Part shown: positions 8,228 through 17,404 of the stretch, in pieces
Layout: the number at the start of each line of letters is the position of its first letter
Numbering within the stretch: position 1 is the stretch's first letter
Source of the DNA: JAJDFU01 sp964595955
GTDB lineage: Bacteria > Bacteroidota > Bacteroidia > Chitinophagales > Saprospiraceae
Direction of reading: 5' to 3'
Length of the DNA: 20,155 nt
Assembly (NCBI GenBank): GCA_964595955.1
Contig: CAZQSF010000071.1
Span: forward strand, 1 to 20,155
The notes under the pieces: generated by a model
Told to the model about the DNA's origin: nothing
The model's database searches: none
Seen by the model: the letters and a program-made list of their open reading frames with translations, nothing else
Translations under genes and position numbers: made by a program

Positions 8228-8257
8228 CAAAGATACGGCAATCCCCGCTCAAGCCAA
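8228..8257 (-). promoter_or_regulatory. Internal promoter for tgt, overlapping the end of rodA
   Basis: On the minus strand the perfect -7 box TATCTTTG lies at 8235-8228. The -33 TTG lies at 8257-8255, with a 19-base spacer, inside the last codons of rodA. It predicts a start near 8221 and supports TTG 8205 as the tgt start codon. Confidence 0.7.
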
Positions 8258-9661
8258 TTGCAATCGCTTGCTGTCGAGCTTGAGCAGCACGGCCAGCATG
8301 ATCGTAAAGCCCAAAAGAGAGGATCCGCCTTTGCTGATAAAAGGCAGGGGGATGCCGATGATGGGCACCAGGCCCATCGTCATTCCGATGTTGATGAAAA
8401 AGTGGACGAACAGGATACCGGCAATGCCGTAGGCGTAGTAGCGCGAAAAGGCGGCTCGCTGCCGTTCGGCGATGATGGTGATGCGAACGAGCAACAGCAG
8501 GTACAGACCGATGAGCATGGTGCTCCCGATGAAGCCGTGCTCTTCGCCTACGGTGCAGAAAATGAAATCCGTGCTTTGTTCGGGTACGTGTTTGAGCTTG
8601 GTCATGGTGCCCTTGAAGATGCCCTTGCCTCCGACTCCGCCCGAACCGATGGCGGACTGTGACTGCAGCAGGTTGTACAGCGACCCCTGCTCGCTGCAGC
8701 GCTCGGGGTGCAGCCACACGTTGATGCGGTCCTGTTGGTGCGGTTTGAGTACGTTGTTGAAAAAATACTGCGAAAGGGCTGCCAGCCCGATCCCCCAGCC
8801 GGCGATCAGCGCCAGCATCACGCCCAGTCGAAACTTGTTGTGCCGGTACATGAGCAGGGCCATCAGCACGAAAAGAATGGCCGTGGCGAGGAGGATCTCA
8901 TTCAGGTATTGCGGAGCCACCCAGTAGATGGTGGCACCCCCCGCGCCCATGATGCTCGTAGCCCAGAGGGCTTGCCGGCGCTGCGGATACTGATAGGCCA
9001 GAACCAGGATGCCTGCAAAGAGCAACACCATCGCAATGAGCGGCGTGTTCTCCCAGATCAGCCCGGCCAGGAGGATGGCCAGCGTAAATATGCCGAATGC
9101 ATACCAGGCCGCATTCAATCCGGCCCGGTAAAGGACCAGCAGGAAGGCCAGGAAAACCAGTGCGGATCCCGCATCGGGCTGCAGCAGGATGAGGCCCATG
9201 GGAACGCCCAGGATACCCAGTGAAAGCAGGGCATCTGTAGGAACTTTGAGATTGGTCTTGAACCGGCTCAGGTAGGCCGCCATGGCCAGGGCGGTTCCGA
9301 ATTTGGCCAGCTCCGAAGGCTGGAAGGATACGCCCCCCAACACAAACCAGGACTTGGAGCCCTTGATCGTGGTGCCCACCAGGAGTACGCTAATCAACAG
9401 GAAAAGAGCCAGGCCATAGACCGGATAGGCAGCGCGCATCCAGAATCGGGCCTGTATGCCGAAAACGGCAAAAAAGGTGATCAGGCTGATGCCGATCCAA
9501 AGGCTTTGTTTGCCGGCCGGACTGCTCAGAAAACGCTTCCAGATATCGGGCTCGTAGCCGACAGACAGCACCATCGTCCATCCGATGGCCACCAGGGCCA
9601 GGTAGATGGAGAATGTGATCCAATCGGTTTGTTCCAGTCCCGAAGAGGTGCGTTTTCGCAT
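8249..9661 (-). CDS. rodA: Rod-shape-determining SEDS glycosyltransferase RodA
   Basis: RodA polymerises glycan strands during side-wall peptidoglycan synthesis, with a partner transpeptidase (PBP2). The product has 470 residues and about ten membrane helices. SEDS signatures are visible: GSKSWFVLGGVSFQPSELAKF (about 120-140), the extracellular-loop stretch QSQSAIGSGGVGGKGIFKGT, and the C-terminal GLVPIIGIPLPFISKGGSS. The family Asp in this region lies in the STDFIFCTVGEEHGFIG segment. The rodA rather than ftsW assignment rests on the LPFISKGGSSLL ending and the absence of division genes nearby; FtsW is possible but less likely. No mreBCD or PBP2 gene is in the window. The gene follows the SPOR-domain gene by 41 bases and overlaps the tgt promoter at its 3-prime end. 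Confidence 0.93.
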   Translation of the reverse strand: MRKRTSSGLEQTDWITFSIYLALVAIGWTMVLSVGYEPDIWKRFLSSPAGKQSLWIGISLITFFAVFGIQARFWMRAAYPVYGLALFLLISVLLVGTTIKGSKSWFVLGGVSFQPSELAKFGTALAMAAYLSRFKTNLKVPTDALLSLGILGVPMGLILLQPDAGSALVFLAFLLVLYRAGLNAAWYAFGIFTLAILLAGLIWENTPLIAMVLLFAGILVLAYQYPQRRQALWATSIMGAGGATIYWVAPQYLNEILLATAILFVLMALLMYRHNKFRLGVMLALIAGWGIGLAALSQYFFNNVLKPHQQDRINVWLHPERCSEQGSLYNLLQSQSAIGSGGVGGKGIFKGTMTKLKHVPEQSTDFIFCTVGEEHGFIGSTMLIGLYLLLLVRITIIAERQRAAFSRYYAYGIAGILFVHFFINIGMTMGLVPIIGIPLPFISKGGSSLLGFTIMLAVLLKLDSKRLQLA

Positions 9662-9702
9662 GCCCCGAGTTTTTCCGGCAGCGGAGAGGCCCTACCGGCT
9701 TA

Positions 9703-10107
9703 TTAATAATCGTTGAGGAACTCCTGCGGGCGGATCTTCTGGTCTTTTGCCAGGTAGGCCCCGGGATAGTCCTTCTGGATGAGGTGCAGTAGCCGGATGG
9801 CGTCCAGCTTGTGAGCGAAAGCTCCGGCCTGCAGTTTGTAGTAGGGTTTGTCGTGGCTCCAGTCGGCGGGAATGTAGGGAAAGCGATAGCGGAATTCCTG
9901 CAGGGTGCTTTCTACTTTCATCCGGTCGGTGGTAGACAGGATCTGAATGCGCCAGCCGGCCACATGATCCCGGCTTTGGTTTACCTCCACGAATCGGCGG
10001 ACGAGGGTTTCCACCGAAGGATCGTAGTTGAGCTGGATGTTGTCCTGGCTCCAGGCCAGGCTCGCCAGCATGCACAGTCCGATGAGCAGGGGGCCTTGCT
10101 TTGCCAT
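9703..10107 (-). CDS. Small secreted SPOR-domain protein
   Basis: The ATG at 10107 gives a 134-residue protein starting MAKQGPLLIGLCML, with a Sec signal peptide of about 20 residues (cleavage likely near AWS-QDN). A longer frame to 10323 exists, but its extra residues look like translated intergenic DNA and overlap deoC. After a short helical stretch (about 28-48) comes one SPOR-like domain (about 50-128) with the strands GWRIQIL and YYKLQAGAF and a helix ending LHLIQKDYPGAYLAKDQ. SPOR domains bind denuded glycan in peptidoglycan, often at the septum. Here the domain makes up nearly the whole mature protein, with no membrane anchor visible. The position directly before rodA fits a role in wall growth, which is inference. 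A weak promoter-like TATCTTTA lies at 10132-10125 (minus strand). Confidence 0.88.
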   Translation of the reverse strand: MAKQGPLLIGLCMLASLAWSQDNIQLNYDPSVETLVRRFVEVNQSRDHVAGWRIQILSTTDRMKVESTLQEFRYRFPYIPADWSHDKPYYKLQAGAFAHKLDAIRLLHLIQKDYPGAYLAKDQKIRPQEFLNDY

Positions 10108-10249
10108 GTACCGCGTGTTTGCTGTAAAGATAGAGATACTCTGCGATAGCGGAAGGGGGGAAGGTGGAGCTTGGCAGGGGATTTTGGTTTCCTGGAGTTG
10201 TTTTTGTTGCCGGTAGCAACCCCTGAGGATCAAGGCCAGCCCTTGCGAT

Positions 10250-10915
10250 TTAGTCCGATACCAGGTTCCATTCCTGCATAATGCGCACGCTGGCCGAGCT
10301 GCCGAGGCGGGTCGCGCCCGCATCCAGCAGGCGGCGGGCGTCTTTGGGCGTTCGGATACCGCCGGAGGCTTTCACCTGAATGGAAGGGCCCACTAGGCCG
10401 ACGAGGCGCTCCACCATGTCGGGGTCGGCGCCGGGCCCCAGCATGCCGGTGGAGGTTTTGACGAAGTCCACCTCAAAATCCGAACAGATGGCACAGGCTT
10501 CGTGCAGCTCCCGGGTCTCGAGCAGACCGGCTTCGAGTATGACCTTGATCTTTTTGCCCTTGAGGTGCGTGGCCATGGTGAGGCTCTCAATGTCGTTGCG
10601 CACCGCACTGAGGTGGCCGGACTTCAAAGCGGCCAGGTTGAGCACCACATCCAGTTCGTCGGCTCCGTCCGCTATGATCTTCTTGATCTCCTCCACTTTG
10701 GCGACCGTGGGGGTGTAACCCATCGGAAAGCCCACTACGGAAACGACCTGTACGCCGCTGTCCTTCAGCGCGTGTACGGCATCGGCTACAAAATAGGGGG
10801 GTACGCAGACGGCGTGGAAACCGTATTGTTTGGCTTCCTGACACAGCTGTCGGATATCCGAAAGGCTGGCATCGGGGCGTAATAAGGTATGGTCGAAATA
10901 ACCTGCTAAGCTCAT
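10250..10915 (-). CDS. deoC: Deoxyribose-phosphate aldolase
   Basis: DeoC splits 2-deoxyribose 5-phosphate to glyceraldehyde 3-phosphate and acetaldehyde during deoxynucleoside salvage. The product has 221 residues, a normal short-form length, folding as a TIM barrel. The Schiff-base lysine is Lys153 in DFVKTSTG, the second catalytic lysine is Lys182 in QVKASGGIR, and the acidic relay residue is Asp89 in ADELDVVLN. The start FDHTLL is typical of the family. The ATG at 10915 is well placed. No other deo-operon gene (phosphorylase or phosphopentomutase) is adjacent. The gene is 142 bases upstream of the SPOR gene and 193 bases downstream of secA, and no perfect promoter box was found in front of it. 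Confidence 0.97.
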   Translation of the reverse strand: MSLAGYFDHTLLRPDASLSDIRQLCQEAKQYGFHAVCVPPYFVADAVHALKDSGVQVVSVVGFPMGYTPTVAKVEEIKKIIADGADELDVVLNLAALKSGHLSAVRNDIESLTMATHLKGKKIKVILEAGLLETRELHEACAICSDFEVDFVKTSTGMLGPGADPDMVERLVGLVGPSIQVKASGGIRTPKDARRLLDAGATRLGSSASVRIMQEWNLVSD

Positions 10916-11060
10916 GGGGTTATCGTTTTGTCGAAGTGCTTGTTCAGGCTGGAGTGCTGTGGCGGAGTGCAGGTTCGCGCGGCAATATAGGGGAAAAAGG
11001 CGGTTTGCTGCAGGAGAAAACCCATCAAAAACGAAAGGTCACTCCCAGGGGACGAAGGCA

Positions 11061-11101
11061 CCGGGCCGATTTCGGCCGGCGAGAGGCCGTAGCCGGCCCG
11101 G
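11061..11101. repeat. GC-rich inverted repeat after secA
   Basis: The perfect 8-bp arms CCGGGCCG (11061-11068) and CGGCCCGG (11094-11101) flank a 25-base GC-rich loop that can form smaller internal pairs. It lies 8 bases after the secA stop. There is no T-run on either strand, so it is not a standard intrinsic terminator. It could stabilise the secA transcript end or assist a factor-dependent terminator. Confidence 0.55.
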
Positions 11102-11108
11102 CAAAGGC

Positions 11109-14435
<3,327 letters not shown>

Positions 14436-14469
14436 GTAGGGTTAATTCTTATGCGTTCACGCGGGCCAT

Positions 14470-14477
14470 CAAAGATA
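14470..14477 (-). promoter_or_regulatory. secA promoter, -7 box
   Basis: The minus-strand TATCTTTG (14477-14470) is a perfect TAnnTTTG box. It predicts a start near 14463 and a leader of about 28 bases before the secA ATG at 14435. No clear TTG is seen at the -33 position. It sits 3 bases from the plus-strand box at 14481. Confidence 0.65.
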
Positions 14478-14480
14478 CGA

Positions 14481-14488
14481 TATATTTG
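14481..14488 (+). promoter_or_regulatory. Promoter of the lipoprotein gene, -7 box
   Basis: The plus-strand TATATTTG is a perfect TAnnTTTG box. The best -33 candidate is GTTC at 14455-14458, which is weak. The predicted start near 14495 lies before the candidate start codons 14508, 14526 and 14547. Confidence 0.6.
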
Positions 14489-14525
14489 CCGTGCCCTGCC
14501 AGCGATCATGTACACAGATCATACC

Positions 14526-15335
14526 ATGAATCATCCGTATGCCAAAATGGCACGAGCCTTGTATGCAACAGATGCCCGGCTCGCAAGGTTGCTTTTCCGG
14601 CGTTTCGCGCTCTTGAACCTGCTCCTTGGGCTAAGTCTGGCAAGTTGTGTCCGCTCCGGCCCGCGCGATATCCGCAACTATTATTTTCCACTCAAAACCC
14701 TGACCGAAGGCCTGGTGTACGAATATCAGGCAGAGGGGGCATCGCCCTTGCCGACCGAGTACCGATACTACCGATCCCTTCTCCAGGATACGGCCGTGAT
14801 CCTTACGGAAACGCTCTACAGTCCTGACTTCTTACCTGAGTTGCTGGCCAGTTATCGGATGGTGGAAGGCGGCATGCAAGCCGAAGATCTGTTTTTGTTC
14901 TACCCGGATTCCGCTTCCGATAAACGACTCCAGGCAGAGGCCAAATGGGTTCATCGCGACGTGTTCCCGTTCCAGGTGGAAGAGCAGGGTGGGGTCTACC
15001 TCTACCACGCCCGCTGGGCCGACCCTTCCGAACCCGATCACCACACGGCCATTCTGCGCAACCGTTACTACGCCGGCGATACTACCGTCACGGTTCTGGG
15101 GGAAGAGCGCTCTGCCGTAGTATTTTGGCTGCGCGAGCTCTTGGAAGACGATCATAGCGGCGTGTTCGAGCAAGAATATACGGGCATGGAGATCTATGCT
15201 AAAGGGGTGGGACTGGTGTATTACCGAAGAGACCTTTCCAACCAGCTCAGCCTGGCCTATCGCCTGGCAGATCGCTATCCGATGACCCAATTGGAATCGC
15301 GTTTTAAAGCCTCTTTGCCCGAGGCGGAAGAATAG
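14526..15335 (+). CDS. Uncharacterised secreted lipoprotein
   Basis: I do not recognise the family. The ATG at 14526 gives 269 residues; the ATGs at 14508 (275 residues) and 14547 (262 residues) are alternatives. A basic stretch (ARLARLLFRRF) leads into a hydrophobic segment ending at a classic lipobox, SLASC, so Cys41 should be lipidated and the protein anchored in the outer or inner membrane. The mature part is rich in Tyr, Asp, Glu and Leu with alternating strands, such as LVYEYQAEG, EYRYYRSLL, VYLYHARW and VGLVYYRRDLSN. That suggests a beta-rich periplasmic domain of about 225 residues with a repeated EY/YY pattern. No Cys other than the lipid one is obvious. An open frame continues upstream to 13872, but that part overlaps secA and is not coding. 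The gene diverges from secA. Confidence 0.85.
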   Translation: MNHPYAKMARALYATDARLARLLFRRFALLNLLLGLSLASCVRSGPRDIRNYYFPLKTLTEGLVYEYQAEGASPLPTEYRYYRSLLQDTAVILTETLYSPDFLPELLASYRMVEGGMQAEDLFLFYPDSASDKRLQAEAKWVHRDVFPFQVEEQGGVYLYHARWADPSEPDHHTAILRNRYYAGDTTVTVLGEERSAVVFWLRELLEDDHSGVFEQEYTGMEIYAKGVGLVYYRRDLSNQLSLAYRLADRYPMTQLESRFKASLPEAEE

Positions 15336-15347
15336 CGGAAAGCGCTG

Positions 15348-15376
15348 TTGTTTGCCGGAAATTTGGAGTATATTTG
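15348..15376 (+). promoter_or_regulatory. Promoter of tRNA-Cys
   Basis: The perfect -7 box TATATTTG lies at 15369-15376, with a TTG at 15348-15350 and an 18-base spacer. The predicted start near 15383 leaves about 43 bases of leader before the mature tRNA at 15426, to be removed by RNase P. It begins just after the stop of the lipoprotein gene. Confidence 0.75.
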
Positions 15377-15425
15377 CACTCCGCTGAAACGAACTGACTA
15401 TCAGCTGCGTTTTAGAGGAAAATCC

Positions 15426-15496
15426 GGTCGGGTGGCCGAGTGGTTAGGCAGAGGTCTGCAAAACCTCGTACGGCGGTTCGAATCCGCTCCCGACCT
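15426..15496 (+). tRNA. tRNA-Cys (anticodon GCA)
   Basis: A full cloverleaf can be drawn. The acceptor stem GGTCGGG (15426-15432) pairs with CCCGACC (15489-15495). The D arm contains GTGGTTAGGC. The anticodon stem GAGGT/ACCTC encloses the loop CTGCAAA with anticodon GCA. The T loop TTCGAAT is closed by GCGG/CCGC. The discriminator base is T at 15496, as expected for cysteine tRNAs. The 3-prime CCA is not encoded and must be added. A promoter lies at 15348-15376 and a strong terminator at 15512-15540, so it is a single-gene unit. Confidence 0.96.
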
Positions 15497-15497
15497 C

Positions 15498-15624
15498 AAC
15501 CCAACCCCCAGCCCCTCCGCGAATGCGGAGGGGTTTTTTTGTGCGCCCACCAGGTGAAAGCTCGCTTTCAGCCGGTGGGCGCACAAAAAAACCGGCCCCA
15601 CGGGCCGGGGCTGGGGGTTGGGTT
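15498..15624. repeat. Multi-stem inverted repeat downstream of tRNA-Cys
   Basis: The outer arms AACCCAACCCCCAGCC (15498-15513) and GGCTGGGGGTTGGGTT (15609-15624) are perfect 16-bp complements. Between them lie three hairpins in a row. The first is the tRNA terminator hairpin (15512-15533). The second is a near-perfect 58-base palindrome (15534-15591): T7/A7, then the 11-bp GTGCGCCCACC/GGTGGGCGCAC, then TGAAAGC/GCTTTCA around a 2-base loop. The third is CCGGCCC/GGGCCGG (15592-15608). Each half therefore has the same plan: C-rich arm, hairpin, T7, GTGCGCCCACC, in opposite directions. Only the hairpin cores differ. This is the opening part of a gene-free stretch, 15497-15969. Confidence 0.85.
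15512..15540 (+). terminator. tRNA-Cys terminator
   Basis: The 9-bp perfect stem CCCCTCCGC/GCGGAGGGG (15512-15520 with 15525-15533), with loop GAAT, is followed by seven T (15534-15540). It starts 15 bases after the tRNA. A mirror-image terminator on the minus strand (stem 15608-15592, T-run 15591-15585) forms the other half of the inverted repeat. Confidence 0.92.
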
Positions 15625-15652
15625 GAAGCGTCCCCCTCGACCGGATCGCGCC
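15588..15652. repeat. 65-base direct repeat, copy A
   Basis: This copy starts in the A-run of the inverted repeat and includes the CCGGCCC-CAC-GGGCCGG hairpin, the arm GGCTGGGGGTTGGGTT and then GAAGCGTCCCCCTCGACCG up to CGCGCC. Copy B at 15730-15794 differs by one base. Short frames across both copies (for example 15440-15808) are chance translations of the repeat. Confidence 0.9.
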
Positions 15653-15668
15653 AGCAATCCGTGTAATC

Positions 15669-15703
15669 AGACGGTTAGATGTCTAGACGTGAGACGGTTA
15701 GAT
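15669..15703. repeat. Short AGAC-motif repeats between copies A and B
   Basis: The 12-base AGACGGTTAGAT occurs at 15669-15680 and again at 15692-15703. Between them lies the palindrome GTCTAGAC (15681-15688). Related AGAC motifs recur after copy B at about 15806-15841 (TAGACC, CAGAC, TAGACC, TTAGAC). The motif thus follows each copy of the 65-base unit in a degenerate form. Confidence 0.7.
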
Positions 15704-15729
15704 TTATTTTTGGTAGGCGGAATCCGTAG

Positions 15730-15794
15730 AAAACCGGCCCCACGGGCCAGGGCTGGGGGTTGGGTTGAAGCGTCCCCCTCGACCGGATCGCGCC
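15730..15794. repeat. 65-base direct repeat, copy B
   Basis: This copy is identical to 15588-15652 except for one G-to-A change at 15749 that weakens its hairpin (GGGCCAGG instead of GGGCCGG at this point). It lacks the long T/A palindrome to its left, so only the right half of the inverted repeat was duplicated. Copy starts are 142 bases apart. Confidence 0.9.
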
Positions 15795-15849
15795 GGCAGG
15801 AAGCATAGACCTCAGACAAGCAGAGGTAGACCATTAGACTTCTTGCCAA

Positions 15850-15885
15850 ACCCACACTCACACCCAAACTCACACCCACACCCAA
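15850..15885. repeat. AC-rich low-complexity tract
   Basis: The plus strand is almost purely A and C with a few T. The unit ACTCACACCCA occurs at 15856-15866 and 15868-15878 (12-base period), followed by CACCCA. Bases 15886-15969 show no further recognisable element. A poor promoter match, TATCTTGG at 15933-15940, is the only candidate for the next gene. Confidence 0.65.
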
Positions 15886-15969
15886 CTTGTCCATCTTCCC
15901 GCATTAACCCCGAGGGAAAAGGCTTCAGGGCCTATCTTGGTAGGTATCAACCACCAAAATCACCCTCTC

Positions 15970-16455
15970 ATGAGAAAACAAGCCATCTTCCCCCAGCTGT
16001 TCTTTTGGATCGTTTCGTTGGGGTTTGGGCTGGTCACCAACGCCCAGTGCCCGAAGCATCAGGCCCTGTTTGACAAAATGGACGAGTCTATGGCCCAAAA
16101 GGACGTGTCCATGATGGATGAGGTTTATCATGCCGATGCCAAGCGTCACCACTCCCAGGGTACAACGGTTGGCCTGGACAAGATCAAGGAAGAAGCCAAG
16201 TCATTTTATGCCGATGTACCCGATGCGAAAGGCGAAAATGTCGAGGTATTCTGCAATGGCGACAAGATCGTGTCGCGCTGGGTCGGTACCGGTACGCCGA
16301 AGGGAAGTCCCAAGAAAGTTACAGTGAGCGGTATTACCATCATGCACGTCAAGGACGGCAAGATCGCGGAGGAGTGGGAAGAGATGAACTCGCTGGCCCT
16401 CATGATGCAGATGGGCTACCAACTCACACCGCCGTCCGGGGGCAATGAAGATTAA
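15970..16455 (+). CDS. Secreted SnoaL-like (NTF2-fold) protein
   Basis: The ATG at 15970 gives 161 residues. A Sec signal peptide covers about 1-25 (MRKQAIFPQLFF, then a hydrophobic core, then TNA-QC). The mature part matches the SnoaL-like or ester-cyclase group of the NTF2 cone fold. It has the N-terminal helix LFDKMDESMAQKDVSMMDEVY, the strand EVFCNGDKIVSRWVGTGTPKG, and the late pattern VSGITIMHVKDGKIAEEWEEMNSLALMMQMGY. Family members are small-molecule isomerases or cyclases, or binding proteins without catalysis; no substrate can be named. A longer TTG frame from 15937 would add residues before the signal peptide and is unlikely. The terminator at 16486-16516 follows. No good promoter box was found upstream. 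Confidence 0.85.
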   Translation: MRKQAIFPQLFFWIVSLGFGLVTNAQCPKHQALFDKMDESMAQKDVSMMDEVYHADAKRHHSQGTTVGLDKIKEEAKSFYADVPDAKGENVEVFCNGDKIVSRWVGTGTPKGSPKKVTVSGITIMHVKDGKIAEEWEEMNSLALMMQMGYQLTPPSGGNED

Positions 16456-16485
16456 GCGAACTAAACAGACAAAAAACCCTTGATA

Positions 16486-16516
16486 AAGGCCTTGCCTCCC
16501 CGGCAGGGCCTTTTTT
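16486..16516 (+). terminator. Terminator after the SnoaL-like gene
   Basis: The 11-bp stem AAGGCCTTGCC/GGCAGGGCCTT (one T-G pair) has a short C-rich loop and ends in six T (16511-16516). It lies 30 bases after the stop of the SnoaL-like gene and only 25 bases before the next ATG. Confidence 0.88.
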
Positions 16517-16540
16517 GGATAGTTCCTGAAAACGGACCGG

Positions 16541-17251
16541 ATGGTTACCTTGGAGGCAGCTAATCCGTTCCTCATGCAGAAGCGGCAAGAAAAAGATCTA
16601 ATAATCTTAAGGTGGTTGCAGGAGCACATCAATACCTATGTGCTCTTTGTGTTGCTGTCTCTGATCATTTTTATCATCCCCATTTTTGATCCCGAGGCAA
16701 GCGGTTGGCTCCGGCAAGTTATCCTGGTGGCGATTTACCTGTTGGTCGTGCTGAACATATCGCGATATTGGCGGTTCGCTCTGGGGGTCGCCCTGATCAC
16801 TTTTGCCGTCAAATGGACAGGGGAAGTGTGGGAGCGGCCGGCTTTGTCCGCTCTGGCCGACCTGCTCAGTCTCCTGTTGTTTGCGTACGGGGTCTGGGGA
16901 TTGATTCGCAACATCGTGCTCGAAGAACAGGTGAAGCTCGAAGTCATTCTGGCGGCCATCAGTGGGTATTTGCTCCTCGGGCTGTTCTTTGCCGTGATCG
17001 TAGGCGTTTGTGTGCAAAATGATCCCGGTGCATTTGATTTTCAGGATAGCACACCTTCGAAGAGTGATATCCGTTACTTCACTATTGTGACGCTCAGTAC
17101 CCTGGGATATGGCGATATTACGCCGCAAACGCCTGTTGCCCGCTCGCTTGCCATGTTCATCGCCGTTTGCGGGCAGATGTACATGGCCGTCATCATCGCA
17201 CTGCTTGTAGGCAAGGCGGGGCGGAGCGAAAGGGAGGGGGATGGGGAGTAG
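16541..17251 (+). CDS. Two-pore-helix-type potassium channel subunit, six membrane helices
   Basis: The product has 236 residues. Hydrophobic segments lie at about 33-49, 57-76, 79-93, 103-124 and 133-158, then a pore helix and selectivity filter TLGYGD (187-192), then the last helix at about 200-225. This is the Ion_trans_2 pore module preceded by four helices. The fourth helix lacks the regular arginine ladder of a voltage sensor, and there is no cytosolic RCK or nucleotide-binding domain, so gating cannot be inferred. It should conduct K+ across the inner membrane as a tetramer. The start at ATG 16541 is only 25 bases after a terminator. The ATG at 16574 (MQKRQEKD) is a fair alternative. 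No perfect promoter box is visible, so read-through or an unrecognised promoter is implied. Confidence 0.9.
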   Translation: MVTLEAANPFLMQKRQEKDLIILRWLQEHINTYVLFVLLSLIIFIIPIFDPEASGWLRQVILVAIYLLVVLNISRYWRFALGVALITFAVKWTGEVWERPALSALADLLSLLLFAYGVWGLIRNIVLEEQVKLEVILAAISGYLLLGLFFAVIVGVCVQNDPGAFDFQDSTPSKSDIRYFTIVTLSTLGYGDITPQTPVARSLAMFIAVCGQMYMAVIIALLVGKAGRSEREGDGE

Positions 17252-17404
17252 CCGGATGCCCTCCCTTTTCGGGTGGGGGCAAAAGGAAGGACGAATGCTT
17301 CCCGTCTTGTGGTGACGTGGACCAGAGAACCGGCCTTTAATTACGGCGGGTAGTGAGAAACAAGGAAAATAAAAGAATTTTTTTCAAACTAAATTGGACA
17401 CCTG

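Noticed and set aside
10125..10132. Promoter TATCTTTA for the SPOR-domain gene
   Set aside because: It misses one consensus base and has no -33 TTG at a suitable distance. It is mentioned only as a weak candidate.
9703..10323. 206-codon form of the SPOR-domain protein
   Set aside because: The first 72 residues show no signal sequence or domain and overlap the end of deoC. The ATG at 10107 directly starts a good signal peptide.
15489..15652. A phage or island attachment site at the tRNA-Cys 3-prime end
   Set aside because: No copy of the tRNA end is repeated within the window and no integrase is present. The direct repeat begins about 90 bases after the tRNA and does not include tRNA sequence.
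15498..15842. CRISPR array
   Set aside because: There are only two 65-base copies, with no regular spacers and no cas genes. The short AGAC repeats are irregular.
15440..15894. Short open frames across tRNA-Cys and the repeat region, on both strands
   Set aside because: They consist of translated tRNA, terminator hairpins and the 65-base repeat, rich in Pro, Arg and Gly. The apparent repeated peptide is only the DNA repeat.
17258..17281. Terminator after the potassium channel gene
   Set aside because: The C-rich and G-rich halves can pair only imperfectly, and no T-run follows on either strand.
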